A stretch of 64,000 nt of DNA, from contig JAUMSH010000086.1 of the NCBI GenBank assembly GCA_031292915.1, positions 1 through 64,000 of the forward strand, read 5' to 3'. Position 1 is the stretch's first letter. Each line of letters starts with the position of its first letter. The translations under genes were made by a program, and so were the position numbers. Shown here piece by piece: positions 34,509-43,694 of this stretch. The notes beneath the pieces are model-generated. The model saw only the letters and a program-made list of their open reading frames with translations. It searched no databases and was not told where the DNA came from. Source of the DNA: Collinsella sp. (GTDB lineage Bacteria; Actinomycetota; Coriobacteriia; Coriobacteriales; Coriobacteriaceae).

Positions 34509-36116
34509 ATGGCAGGCAAGCCGCAAACACTAGCTACGACCTCGGCATTCGAGATCTTGGGCCCCGTCATGGTCGGCCCCAGTTCATCGCACACCGCCGG
34601 CGCCCTGCGCTGCGCCCAAGTTGCCGCCAGCCTGCTGGAAGGCCGCATCACCAAAGTCACCTTTGGCCTGTGGAACTCCTTCGCCCACACCTACCGCGGC
34701 CACGGCACCGACCGTGCGCTCGTCGCGGGCATCCTGGGTCTCGACACCGATGACGAGAACATCAAGCAGGCCTTCAACCTCGCAAGCGAGCAGGGCCTCG
34801 AATATCACTTTAACATCAAGGGCGACGACGCCTCCATCCACCCCAATACCGTCGACATCGACATGGTCGACGACACGGGCGCCACGGCACAGGTTCGCGG
34901 CGAGAGCCTGGGCGGCGGCAAGATGCGCATCAGCCGCATTAACGGCGTCGGCGTCGACATATCGGGCATGTATTCCACGCTCTTCGTGGCGCACAAGGAC
35001 GTCCCCGGTGTACTCGCCGCGCTCACCAACCTGCTCGCCTACGCCCACGTAAACATCGCCTTCTGCCGCACCTACCGCACCGAAGTGGGCGGCCAGGCCT
35101 ACTCCGTCTTTGAGACCGACGGCGCGCCCGACGACACCGTCGTCCCTATGCTGCGCAAGCTCGACAATGTCGATTACGCAACGTTTATCGAGCTCCCCGG
35201 TTCTGCCTCGTCGCTCTCCCCCGGCGTCTCGGCCAAGGAAATCTTCGACGACGGCGAGCAGCTGCTCGATGCGTGCGAGGAACTGGGGCTTAGCATCGGC
35301 GCCGTCATGGCCGTTCGCGAGGCGCGTCTGACCGGCGAGGCCCACGCCGTCGCCGCCATGCGCCGCGTGCTCGACGTCATGCGCGAGGAGACCACGGCCC
35401 CCATCGCCAATCCGCAGCGCTCGCTCGGTGGACTAATCGGCGGCGAGGCCAAACTCGTCGATGCCACCAGCCGCAACGATTTGAGTGCAAGCCTGATGGG
35501 CGCCGTCCAGACCGATGCCGTGGCCCGCGCCATGGCCGTGCTCGAGCGCTCCGCCACCATGGGCGTGATCGTCGCAGCTCCGACGGCAGGCTCCGCGGGT
35601 GTTGTACCCGGCTGCGTGCTGGCGCTCGCCGATCGCCTGCAGCTCGACGACGAGCAGGTCATGGACGCGCTCTACTGCGCAGCCGCCATCGGCCTCAACC
35701 TCACCACAAGCGCCTGTGTTGCCGGCGCCGAGGGCGGCTGCCAAGCCGAGGTGGGAAGCGCCGCTGCCATGGCAGCCGCCGCGTTGGTGCAGATGCTCGG
35801 CGGCACGCCCGAGCAGGCGCTCGACGCCAGTTCCATCGCGCTGAGTAACCTGCTGGGCCTCGTTTGCGACCCCGTCGGTGGCCTCGTGGAGGTGCCCTGC
35901 CAAAACCGCAACGCCATCGGCGTGGCAGCGGCCTTTAGCTCGGCACAACTCGCCCTCGCAGGCATTAAGAGCTTGGTGCCGTTTGACCAGATGGCACACG
36001 TCATGCTTTCGGTGGGCCACGCGTTGCCGGCCACGCTGCGCGAGACGGCAAAGGGTGGCATCGCGCAGGCTCCGGCCGCACTTTCGGCCTGTGCAAAATG
36101 CGGTGTGTGCGGATAG
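34509..36116 (+). CDS. L-serine ammonia-lyase, fused beta and alpha chains, iron-sulfur type
   Basis: L-serine dehydratase converts L-serine to pyruvate and ammonia with a [4Fe-4S] cluster. In the ~535-residue chain the first ~220 residues are the SdaAB/ACT-containing beta chain (ILGPVMVGPSSSHTAGA, GLWNSFAHTYRGHGTD) and the rest is the SdaAA alpha chain (AAPTAGSAGVVPGC, GGCQAEVGSA, LGLVCDPVGGLVEVPCQNRN and a terminal CAKCGVCG). The cluster cysteines in GGCQ, VCDPV and near the C-terminus are present. Firmicutes commonly split these chains, E. coli fuses them. AGGAG lies 6 bases before ATG 34509. Confidence 0.92.
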   Translation: MAGKPQTLATTSAFEILGPVMVGPSSSHTAGALRCAQVAASLLEGRITKVTFGLWNSFAHTYRGHGTDRALVAGILGLDTDDENIKQAFNLASEQGLEYHFNIKGDDASIHPNTVDIDMVDDTGATAQVRGESLGGGKMRISRINGVGVDISGMYSTLFVAHKDVPGVLAALTNLLAYAHVNIAFCRTYRTEVGGQAYSVFETDGAPDDTVVPMLRKLDNVDYATFIELPGSASSLSPGVSAKEIFDDGEQLLDACEELGLSIGAVMAVREARLTGEAHAVAAMRRVLDVMREETTAPIANPQRSLGGLIGGEAKLVDATSRNDLSASLMGAVQTDAVARAMAVLERSATMGVIVAAPTAGSAGVVPGCVLALADRLQLDDEQVMDALYCAAAIGLNLTTSACVAGAEGGCQAEVGSAAAMAAAALVQMLGGTPEQALDASSIALSNLLGLVCDPVGGLVEVPCQNRNAIGVAAAFSSAQLALAGIKSLVPFDQMAHVMLSVGHALPATLRETAKGGIAQAPAALSACAKCGVCG

Positions 36117-36202
36117 CGGCAAAGAATGACTCAAAGGTTGGACAAATGTCCCACCTCTTTTGAATGCCACCGTTTCCGTACCACAAACAGCAGGGCAATC
36201 GC

Positions 36203-36208
36203 TATAAT
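36203..36208 (+). promoter_or_regulatory. Likely -10 element of the L,D-transpeptidase gene
   Basis: A perfect TATAAT lies 58 bases before the start codon. No good -35 hexamer stands 16-18 bases upstream. Confidence 0.5.
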
Positions 36209-36265
36209 GCAAGCCCAGTAAAAACACGATGAACCGCAAGGCGAAAATCGAAGGATATGCATACG

Positions 36266-37999
36266 ATGTCGCAAAACGATCGAACTCAACTGATTCCCGA
36301 TCCGCAGCAGCCGAGCAGGCACACCGGCGGCGTTCAGTCGCCGCGTCCTATCGCGCCGAGCCACGGTCAGCAGCGTGGTGCGGCAAACGCTTCTCAACGC
36401 CCGAACCAACAGCGACAGCAGCGTCAACAACGTCAGCAGCGCCAGGCAAACGGCAATGCGCCCAAGCAGCCCCCCACGCACGCTCGAGGCGATCGCGGCC
36501 CCGCGCGCAAGCCCGCCGAGAACAATAAGTCGGGCAAAAAGACAACGCTCTTTGTCGTCCTTGGTCTAATCGTCATTGTCTATATCGTAGGCGTCGTAGC
36601 GTTTTCCCAGCTAGCCTACCCCAACACCACCATCGCCGGCGTCGACGTCTCGTTCTCCAACGCTTCGTCTGCCGCTACCAAGGTGAACTTGGCATGGAAG
36701 CACTATAAGCTCACCGTGACAGGCGATGACTTTAGCTGGAACTATCAGCCCGAGTCCGATGAGCCCATCGTCGACGGCGAAGCTGCCGCAAAAGAAATCA
36801 TCAGCCACAACGAAGCCTTTGTATGGCCGGTCCGCCTTGTGGAATCCTTAAGCGGCAAGACCAAAACAACCGCCACCTCCAACGAAGTCGATCTTGATCA
36901 AGACGTCGACCTGTCCATGCTCTCCGACACCTTTGACCAAAAGCAGTTTGAGGAGGACCTGGGCGCCGCCATCGACGAGTTTAACGAGGGCCGTTCGGGC
37001 ACGTTCGAGGCCAATAGCTCCTATGACGAGCAGGCCGGCAAGTTTACCGTCGAGAAGGCGCGCTCCAACGAAAAAATCAACCGCGAGCATGTCATTAAGT
37101 ATGCCGAGCTCGAGCTTGCCTCGCTGGCCGAGACCGTAGATCTTTCCAAGCTCGGCAACGATGCCTATGAACCGCTCAATGGAACGCTGACCGATGATCA
37201 GATTCAGGCCGCATGCGATGCCGCCAACAACTTCCTGGGCGTCAACGTGACCCTCAAGCTCAACGGCGAGGATGCCGGCAAAGTTGATGGCAGCTCCGTA
37301 TTGCAGTGGATCAGCTTTGCCGATCCGGCCAACCCCACGCTCGATACGTCGCAGATCAGCAGCTGGGCAGCCGAGCTCGCCAACGGCTTTAATACCGTGG
37401 GCTCCACTCGCTGGTGGACGCGCGCCGATGGCAAGCAGTGCGCCGTCGAAGGCGGTGACTTTGGTTGGTCCATCGACAGCAGCTCGCTCGCCAAGCAGGT
37501 CGAGGACGCCATTAACAACAAGCAGACCGGCGAAATCGAGATCAAGTACTCCCAGAAGGCCGACACCTTTACCGCAAAGGGAGAGCCCGACTGGAAGGCA
37601 TACATCGATGTCGATCTGTCCGAGCAGCACGCGCGCTACTACGACGAGAACGGCAATATCGTGTGGGAGGCCAACTTTATTTCCGGCAAACCGGGCGAAG
37701 ACGCCACCCCCGAGGGCGTGTGGCAGATCAACAGCAACGACGGCGGCAGCACCCTGATCGGAGCCAAGGACCCCGAGACCGGTAAGCCCAAATACGAGAG
37801 CCCGGTGAGCTACTGGATGCCTTTTGAGGGCAACATGATCGGCTTCCACGATGCCACCTGGCAAAACGACAAGAGCTTCGATAATGCCGAGTCGTACAAG
37901 TGGTGCGGAAGCCACGGTTGCATCAACCTGCGCCTGGCAGACGCCAAGGCACTTCACGACTGCATCAAAGTCGGCCTGTGCGTGGTTGTCCACTCGTAG
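36266..37999 (+). CDS. Membrane-anchored L,D-transpeptidase with PG-binding domain
   Basis: The ~577-residue protein has a cytoplasmic Gln/Arg-rich N-terminus including a (QQR)n run (about 45-60), one membrane helix (about 95-117), repeated PG_binding_4-type extracellular segments (about 130-430) and a C-terminal YkuD domain with the catalytic GSHGCINLRLADA (Cys) and its upstream His (IGFHDATW). It should make 3-3 crosslinks in peptidoglycan or attach wall proteins outside the membrane. ATG 36266 is used since AAGGA is 10 bases upstream, while ATG 36257 is too close. The domain layout resembles Gram-positive Ldt proteins such as Enterococcus LdtFm. Confidence 0.88.
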   Translation: MSQNDRTQLIPDPQQPSRHTGGVQSPRPIAPSHGQQRGAANASQRPNQQRQQRQQRQQRQANGNAPKQPPTHARGDRGPARKPAENNKSGKKTTLFVVLGLIVIVYIVGVVAFSQLAYPNTTIAGVDVSFSNASSAATKVNLAWKHYKLTVTGDDFSWNYQPESDEPIVDGEAAAKEIISHNEAFVWPVRLVESLSGKTKTTATSNEVDLDQDVDLSMLSDTFDQKQFEEDLGAAIDEFNEGRSGTFEANSSYDEQAGKFTVEKARSNEKINREHVIKYAELELASLAETVDLSKLGNDAYEPLNGTLTDDQIQAACDAANNFLGVNVTLKLNGEDAGKVDGSSVLQWISFADPANPTLDTSQISSWAAELANGFNTVGSTRWWTRADGKQCAVEGGDFGWSIDSSSLAKQVEDAINNKQTGEIEIKYSQKADTFTAKGEPDWKAYIDVDLSEQHARYYDENGNIVWEANFISGKPGEDATPEGVWQINSNDGGSTLIGAKDPETGKPKYESPVSYWMPFEGNMIGFHDATWQNDKSFDNAESYKWCGSHGCINLRLADAKALHDCIKVGLCVVVHS

Positions 38000-38131
38000 T
38001 GCAACGCGCACATTCCTACAACATGGAGCTGCTGCGACCAATCTAACAGTTCCGAAAGAAACCGTCCCATGCGCCCGCCCCAACCGGTGGGCGCATATAC
38101 TTATCGAGGTACTTTCTATAAAGGAGACGCT

Positions 38132-39571
38132 ATGCCGAATGTCCCCACGACCACCCCGGGCCCGGATGATACCGAGCACACGCCCGAAGATGTCACCGAA
38201 ACGATTCCTCTGATTACAAACGTACACACCGACAAGCAGAGCGGACGCGCGAACGATGCGACCGAGATTTCCGATGAAGAGGCATATGCCAAGCTCAAGG
38301 CAAAACGTGCCGAACGTCGACGCAAAAAGCTCATCCGACGCGGCATTGCGGCCGGCGTCGTGGCCGCCATTGTGCTCATCGCCGTTGTCGTGACCTTAGC
38401 CATCAACGCACGGCCCGCAGGCAACAACGGGCCGGTGACCGACATGGTGACCGAGGGCACGTTTACCACAACGGTCGAGGCGAAAGGCCGGCTCAAACCC
38501 ATTTCGTCCTCAGTGGTCTCCCCTTCTGTCGACGGCACGGTCGATTCGATCAACGTGCAGGCAGGCCAATCCGTCAACGAGGGCGACGTGCTTATGACCA
38601 TTAAAAACGACGAGCTCGATCGCAACGTTGCCGAGGCGCAGCGTGCAGTTGCAGCCGCTCAGGAAGACCTCGCCAACGCACAGAAAGCCGCAGCCGCCGC
38701 GCAGGCCACCCCAACGACGGACGTCGATGGAGCTTCCGCAGCGGCGGCAGGCGCCCCCGCTGCGTCCGGCGACACGAACGCCGTATCTGCCGCGCAGCGC
38801 AGCCTCGCATCGGCCCAGGCAAACCTCGACCAGGCGAACGCCAAGGCATCCAGTCGCACGGTCACGGCCCCGAGCTCGGGTAGCATCGTGGAGCTCAATG
38901 CCAAAGTGGGCGCCACGGTTACAGGCGGCATGATCATGGGCGAAAGCGATACGAGCGGCGGCAAGCAGTGCATGCAGATCGCCGACCTGTCCAAGATGAA
39001 GGTGACCGTGCAGGTGGGCGAAAAGGACATCGCCAAGATCGCCGTTGGGCAGAGCGCCAACGTCACGTATCCCGCGTTTCCCGATATCGTGAGCCAGGGC
39101 ACCGTCACGGCTATCGCGTCGGTGGCAAACTCCGACGCCGCCAACAGTGGCGGCGGCAGCGTAACCTTTAACGTCGACATTCTCATCGAGGCGCCCGACG
39201 CGCGCCTGAAGCCGGGCATGACGGCCGAGGTATCGGTGGTGACCGAGCAGCTCGACGACGTGGTGATGGTGCCGACGATGGCGCTCATGACCGAAGACGG
39301 CGAACACTATTACGTCAACGTGGCGACTGATGACGAGGGCAAGCAAACCCGTCGCGTGAAGGTGACCGTCGTGACGCAAAACGACAACGAAGCCGTAGTC
39401 GGTAAGACACAGGTCAAGCGCGACGACCAGGGCAACGAGATCAACCCCAACGTGCCGGTTACCAAGCTGCGCGATGGCGACACCCTCGTCATGGACACCG
39501 GAGCGGACGCAACAGCTGACGGCGGTTACAGCGCGGATTCGGGCAGCATGTCTGCCGACGAGGGAATGTAA
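38132..39571 (+). CDS. MacA/HlyD-like membrane-fusion (adaptor) protein
   Basis: The ~479-residue protein has a cytoplasmic tail (1-70), one membrane helix (about 72-95), a beta-barrel/lipoyl first half (VVSPSVDGTVDSINVQAGQSVNEGDVL), an Ala/Gln-rich coiled hairpin (about 165-240) and the second lipoyl half (VTAPSSGSIVELNAKVGATVTGG), then a beta-barrel with LKPGMTAEVSVV. It couples the ABC proteins encoded next to the outside. AAAGGAG precedes ATG 38132. Its stop overlaps the start of the ATPase gene by 1 base, giving a MacA-MacB-like operon. Confidence 0.86.
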   Translation: MPNVPTTTPGPDDTEHTPEDVTETIPLITNVHTDKQSGRANDATEISDEEAYAKLKAKRAERRRKKLIRRGIAAGVVAAIVLIAVVVTLAINARPAGNNGPVTDMVTEGTFTTTVEAKGRLKPISSSVVSPSVDGTVDSINVQAGQSVNEGDVLMTIKNDELDRNVAEAQRAVAAAQEDLANAQKAAAAAQATPTTDVDGASAAAAGAPAASGDTNAVSAAQRSLASAQANLDQANAKASSRTVTAPSSGSIVELNAKVGATVTGGMIMGESDTSGGKQCMQIADLSKMKVTVQVGEKDIAKIAVGQSANVTYPAFPDIVSQGTVTAIASVANSDAANSGGGSVTFNVDILIEAPDARLKPGMTAEVSVVTEQLDDVVMVPTMALMTEDGEHYYVNVATDDEGKQTRRVKVTVVTQNDNEAVVGKTQVKRDDQGNEINPNVPVTKLRDGDTLVMDTGADATADGGYSADSGSMSADEGM

Positions 39572-40344
39572 TGCGTCCCGTCATCGACATTCGCAACGTG
39601 CACCGCATCTTTGAGAGCGAGGCCGGCTGCGCCCATATCCTGCACAACGTGAGCCTTGCGGTGATGAGCGGCGAATTCGTCGCTATCACCGGCCCCTCGG
39701 GCTCGGGCAAGTCAACGCTCATGAACATCCTGGGCTGCCTGGACAAACCGACGGCGGGGGACTACTACCTGCAAGGGCTCAACGTGGCCGAGCTTGACGA
39801 TGACGAGCTCACCGAAGTTCGCGCCCTGAGCATTGGCTTTGTCTTTCAGAGTTTCAACCTGCTGCCGCGCCTGTCGGTTATCGAAAACGTCATGTTGCCG
39901 CTGGCCTACACCAATGTGCCCCGTAGCCAGCGCGAAATGCGCGCCGTGCACGCGCTGCAGGCTGTCACGCTGCCCGTCGACCACTGGGACCACCGCATAT
40001 CCGAGCTCTCGGGCGGCCAGATGCAGCGTGTCGCCATCGCGCGCGCCCTCGTCAATGACCCGCCCATCATTCTGGCCGACGAGCCGACGGGAAACCTGGA
40101 CTCAGCTACCGGAGCGCTTGTGATGGAGACCTTCCATAAGCTCCAGAAGCGCGGCAAGACCATCGTGCTTATCACACACGACCCCGGCATCGCCGCCGAG
40201 GCCGACCGTGCCGTGACCATCCGCGACGGTCGCATTCACGACGGCGCGTATATTCCACATGCACCGCGGACCCTGCGCAGCGCCGTAGATAGCCTGCCCA
40301 TGATTTCCGCCTCCGCCAACCCGCCGAAAGGAGTGGTGGCATGA
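39571..40344 (+). CDS. MacB-type ABC transporter ATPase
   Basis: The 257-residue LolD/MacB-family ATPase has Walker A ITGPSGSGKSTLMNILGCLD, Q-loop FVFQSFNLLPRLS, signature LSGGQMQRVAIARAL, Walker B IILADEPTGNLDSATG and the switch His in LITHDPG. It energises the neighbouring FtsX-fold permease. It starts inside the stop of the adaptor gene and overlaps the permease gene by 4 bases. Exported substrate is not known; peptides, antibiotics or lipids are typical for the family. Confidence 0.92.
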   Translation: MRPVIDIRNVHRIFESEAGCAHILHNVSLAVMSGEFVAITGPSGSGKSTLMNILGCLDKPTAGDYYLQGLNVAELDDDELTEVRALSIGFVFQSFNLLPRLSVIENVMLPLAYTNVPRSQREMRAVHALQAVTLPVDHWDHRISELSGGQMQRVAIARALVNDPPIILADEPTGNLDSATGALVMETFHKLQKRGKTIVLITHDPGIAAEADRAVTIRDGRIHDGAYIPHAPRTLRSAVDSLPMISASANPPKGVVA

Positions 40345-41555
40345 GCGCCCGCGATCTCATCCAGGAAGCCCTTCACTCGCTCGAAGCCAACAAGGGGCGC
40401 AGCCTGCTCACCATCCTGGACATTGTCATCGGCATCGCCTCGGTAATCGCCATGACTTCGCTCATCGGCGGCATCCAAAACAGCCTGGTCAACAGTCTGG
40501 GCCTCAATGCGGCACGTATGGTTCAGATCTATTCGTCCCAAGAACTCACCGAGTCGGACATCGAGAAACTTCAAAAACTGGTGCCGCAGATAGAGCAGAT
40601 CGGCATTGTCGACAGCGCGTACACCGAGTACAAGACCGGCGATAAAAGCTATACCGTCATGGCGCAGGGCGTCGATAGCGACATGCTCGACGCGGTGGGG
40701 GCCGGCAAGCTCGTTGCGGGGCGTACCTATTCCCAGGCCGAGTCTCAATCAGGCTCGCGCGTGGCGCTCATCAGCCGCGGCGGCGCCGATCAGCTGTACG
40801 GCAACGAACAGGATGCGCTGGGGAAAACCATCAAGGTGTCCAACGGCGAAGTGCAGATTGTAGGCGTGATAGATGGTGGCAGCGACTCCATGGGCTCGCT
40901 CACGCTGTATATGCCACGCGAAACCATCTCCGGCCTGTTTGGCGACGAAAATCCTTCATTCCCCAGCGTGACGGCTCTTGCCGCCGAGGGCACAGACATG
41001 GACGAGCTTTGTAAGACCATCGAGTCCAAGGTGCGCGCAATGAAGGGCATCGCGGAGGATGATGAGTACGACAGTGTATCGGCGACCTCCATGAAAAGCG
41101 CCATCGATGCACTCAACTCCTTTATGGGCGCGTTCTCGCTCATCATGGGCGCTGTCGCCAGCATCTCGCTGCTTGTCGGCGGTATCGGCATTATGAATAT
41201 GATGCTCACCAACGTGACTGAGCGCATCCGTGAGATCGGCATTCGCCGTGCCCTGGGCGCAAGTCGTCGCGATATCACCGCGCAGTTTTTGGCCGAGTCC
41301 TCGGCGCTGTGCGTCACCGGCGGACTGTTGGGTGTCCTGATTGGCTATCTGCTGGCATGGGGACTCACGTTCTTTGCCGCAAGCTCGGGCATCATGAGCG
41401 AGTTTGGAGCTACCGGGACGATCACGCCAAGCTTCTCCATTACAACAGTGTTGATCGCGTTTGCCGTATCGGTCGGCATCGGCGTAATCTTTGGCTTCTA
41501 CCCCGCTCGCCGTGCAGCAAAGCTCGACCCGGTGGAATGCCTACGCTACCAGTAA
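40341..41555 (+). CDS. MacB-type ABC transporter permease (FtsX fold)
   Basis: The 404-residue protein has one N-terminal membrane helix (LTILDIVIGIASVIAM), a ~220-residue extracellular MacB_PCD domain (about 50-270) and three C-terminal helices with the FtsX-type GGIGIMNMMLTNVTERIREIGIRRALGA motif near residue 285. It forms the mechanotransmitting half of the export system, with the ATPase and adaptor genes immediately upstream. Canonical family ends are present (PARRAAKLDPVECLRY). A regulator was not found. Confidence 0.92.
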   Translation: MSARDLIQEALHSLEANKGRSLLTILDIVIGIASVIAMTSLIGGIQNSLVNSLGLNAARMVQIYSSQELTESDIEKLQKLVPQIEQIGIVDSAYTEYKTGDKSYTVMAQGVDSDMLDAVGAGKLVAGRTYSQAESQSGSRVALISRGGADQLYGNEQDALGKTIKVSNGEVQIVGVIDGGSDSMGSLTLYMPRETISGLFGDENPSFPSVTALAAEGTDMDELCKTIESKVRAMKGIAEDDEYDSVSATSMKSAIDALNSFMGAFSLIMGAVASISLLVGGIGIMNMMLTNVTERIREIGIRRALGASRRDITAQFLAESSALCVTGGLLGVLIGYLLAWGLTFFAASSGIMSEFGATGTITPSFSITTVLIAFAVSVGIGVIFGFYPARRAAKLDPVECLRYQ

Positions 41556-41569
41556 GCCACCACCAACAA

Positions 41570-41636
41570 GTTGCGGTGAATTAGGGACTGAATATGCTAT
41601 TTAGCAGCAAAAACAGACGCTATTTCACCGCAACTC
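41570..41636. repeat. Dispersed inverted-repeat element, copy 3
   Basis: The ends AGTTGCGGTGAATTAG and CTATTTCACCGCAACT surround a nested TGCTA-TT-TAGCA hairpin. It lies 15 bases after the permease stop and next to the IS21 remnant, at the left edge of the cobalamin region. Confidence 0.7.
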
Positions 41637-41644
41637 ATTGAAGG

Positions 41645-41745
41645 GCTGTTTACGCCAGTTCCGGGCGTCGTCCTCGAGCTATTGGTGGATGACGGGCTTG
41701 TACGGGTCGAGCTTGCTCGGGGCGCTCCTCCTCGCGGGCGAGATG
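41645..41745 (-). pseudogene. Remnant of an IS21-family IstA transposase
   Basis: Read on the minus strand the translation gives APSKLDPYKPVIHQ, a TAG stop, then LEDDARNWRKQ. This matches the start-proximal IstA region, where SKLDPYK is usually followed by a Trp (the TAG would replace TGG) and then RKQRHTA. Only about 30 codons survive, with no istB and no terminal repeats. It lies immediately beyond the last cobalamin gene. Confidence 0.6.
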
Positions 41746-41766
41746 GCGCGTAGGCGCGGCGAGCGC

Positions 41767-42540
41767 CTAGCGCGCGAACTCCCGTAAGAGCGCGTCTTCC
41801 ACTTCCCGAAGCGAAAGGGCCCCGCCTCCCTCGGCGGGACGGGTGACCACGATGCAGCGCGCTCCCGCGTCACGCGCGGCGGCGAGCTTCTCGGCCGTGC
41901 CGCCTACGGTTCCCGAGTCCTTGGTCACAAGCCACTGGGCGCCCACCTGCCGAAGCATCGCCTCGTTGAGCTCGCGGGTGAAGGGCCCCTGCATGCCGAT
42001 GACGTGCGACGGCGAAAACCCCGCGTCGATGCACTTCGTTATAGCACCGGGCAGCGGGAGCACACGCACGAAGAAGCGCTCCGCGAAATCGGCGACGCGC
42101 GTGTAGGGAGCAAGCTCCTTGCTCCCCGTCGTGAGAAGCGCGCGACCCGGGTTCTCGGAGAGAAAGCGCGCCGCGCAGGCGATCGACGCGACCGACACGA
42201 CGCCTTTGGGCAGCGACTCGGCCGGGCGCGCAAGGCGCAGGCATCGTGCACCCACGGCGAGCGAAGCGGCCCGGATGTTGCCGCTTGCGAGCGTAGCGAA
42301 GGGGTGCGTGGCGTCGACGACGATGCGCGCGCCGGAAAGCTCGCGCTCCATGTCGGCCTCGTCGAGCCTGCCCGCATGCACCTCGATGCCCGGAAGCTCG
42401 CCCAAAAGCTCGCCTCCGTACTCGGTTGCCGCGTAGGCACGGGCGGGGATTCCCGCCCCGCTCGCCCATTCGCACAGAAGGCGGCCCTCGGTGGTGCCGG
42501 CGAAGATGCGCAGCGCCGGCGCGGATGCGGGGGCCGTCAC
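41767..42540 (-). CDS. cbiJ: Precorrin-6A (cobalt-precorrin-6A) reductase
   Basis: The ~257-residue enzyme reduces precorrin-6A to 6B with NAD(P)H. It begins RIFAGTTEGRLLCEWA (nucleotide loop) and has VDATHPFA near residue 70, LTTGSKEL near 140, and KDSGTVGGTAEKLAAARDAG near 205, all normal for CbiJ/CobK. The start is GTG 42540 overlapping the cbiC stop (GTGA). It is the last gene of the leftward cobalamin operon. The conserved STGSK-like block reads TTGSKE. Confidence 0.88.
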   Translation of the reverse strand: MTAPASAPALRIFAGTTEGRLLCEWASGAGIPARAYAATEYGGELLGELPGIEVHAGRLDEADMERELSGARIVVDATHPFATLASGNIRAASLAVGARCLRLARPAESLPKGVVSVASIACAARFLSENPGRALLTTGSKELAPYTRVADFAERFFVRVLPLPGAITKCIDAGFSPSHVIGMQGPFTRELNEAMLRQVGAQWLVTKDSGTVGGTAEKLAAARDAGARCIVVTRPAEGGGALSLREVEDALLREFAR

Positions 42541-43178
42541 TTCGGGCCGCCTGGGCGCGTGATCTGGTAGAGCAGCGCGTTCATAATGGCGGCCGCCACG
42601 GTCGAGCCGCCCTTGCGACCCCTCGCGACGATGGCCGGCACGCGTCGCGCGAGTAGCTCCTCTTTCGCCTCGACCACGTTCACAAACCCAACGGGCACCC
42701 CAACGACGAGCGCGGGCGCGATCTTCCCCGCGTCCATGAGCTCGGCGAGGCGCAGAAGTGCTGTGGGAGCGTTGCCGACGGCCACGATGAGCGGACCCTC
42801 GATGCCGCAAGCTTTGTCCATGCTCGCAACGGCGCGAGTCGTGCCCGCGGCGCGCGCCGTTGCGGCGACATCAGGGTCGGCCATATAGCACACGGCCTGG
42901 CAGCCGATCTTCGCGAGCGCGGGCTTGCTTATGCCTGCGAGCGCCATGTTCGTGTCGGTGAGCACCGTGGCCCCTGCGCGCAGTGCGTCGAGCGCACAGT
43001 GCGCGGCGTCATGGGTGAACACGAGGGAATCGGCGTACGAGAAGTCAGCAGTGGTGTGGATGACGCGCTTCACGACGGGCTCTTCGAGCGGCGGGAACGT
43101 GCGGCCGTCAAGCTCTTCGGTGATGATCTCGAAGCTGCGCCGCTCGATGTCGCCGGGCGCCATCTCCTTGGAATCCAT
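42537..43178 (-). CDS. cbiC: Precorrin-8X methylmutase
   Basis: The 213-residue enzyme moves a methyl group from C11 to C12, producing (cobalt-)hydrogenobyrinate. It carries the catalytic His in VIHTTADFSYADSL near residue 43, TDTNMALAGISK, VGNAPTALL and VGVPVGFVNVVEAKEEL, in the usual positions. ATG 43178 follows the cobO stop directly, with AAGGAG inside the end of cobO. It overlaps cbiJ by 4 bases. Confidence 0.93.
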   Translation of the reverse strand: MDSKEMAPGDIERRSFEIITEELDGRTFPPLEEPVVKRVIHTTADFSYADSLVFTHDAAHCALDALRAGATVLTDTNMALAGISKPALAKIGCQAVCYMADPDVAATARAAGTTRAVASMDKACGIEGPLIVAVGNAPTALLRLAELMDAGKIAPALVVGVPVGFVNVVEAKEELLARRVPAIVARGRKGGSTVAAAIMNALLYQITRPGGPK

Positions 43179-43694
43179 CTAGTACTCCACTCCTTCCCTT
43201 GCACATATCCCCTGCTCGTAGGGGTGTTTCTCGCACCGCATCTCGGTTATGTAGTCGGCCTTCTCCACGATCTTGCGGGAAGGCGCGCGCCCGGTGAGCG
43301 CTACTTCGACGCCGCGCGCGGACATATCGAGCGCGCGGTCCACGAGCGTCTCGTCGACAAGCCCCTTCGAAAGCGCGTCGAGCGCCTCGTCGAGCACGAG
43401 GAGCCCCTCCTGCGCGCCCTCGAGCTCGGCGAGCGCGGAAGCGAGGTTCCCATCATGCAGCTCGCACGTCGCGGCAAGTTCTTCCGACGTCATCGACCAG
43501 GTAAACTTGTCCGACACCTTCCCCGCGAACACGGGCACGCCGAAATGCTCGGCGAGCAGGCGCGCCTCCCCGCTTTCGCCGTCTTTCAGGAACTGCACGA
43601 CGACGACGCGGCGGCCTGCGGCGAGCATGCGAAGGGCGAGGCCCATCGCCGCCGTGGTCTTGCCTTTGCCGTCGCCATGATACACGTGGATCAT
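43179..43694 (-). CDS. cobO: Cob(I)yrinic acid a,c-diamide adenosyltransferase
   Basis: The 171-residue CobA/CobO/BtuR-family enzyme attaches the 5'-deoxyadenosyl ligand to cobalt. It has the P-loop HGDGKGKTTAAMGLA at the very start, VVVQFLKDGESGE, and LLVLDEALDALSKG (Walker B-like). The ATG overlaps the cbiP stop (ATGA). Length is slightly short of BtuR (about 195) because the N-terminal extension is missing. Confidence 0.93.
   Translation of the reverse strand: MIHVYHGDGKGKTTAAMGLALRMLAAGRRVVVVQFLKDGESGEARLLAEHFGVPVFAGKVSDKFTWSMTSEELAATCELHDGNLASALAELEGAQEGLLVLDEALDALSKGLVDETLVDRALDMSARGVEVALTGRAPSRKIVEKADYITEMRCEKHPYEQGICAREGVEY

Noticed and set aside
41679..41873. 64-codon minus-strand frame as a real gene
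   Set aside because: Its N-terminal part is cbiJ read out of frame; only the last residues make sense, as an IS21 remnant that continues past the stop.
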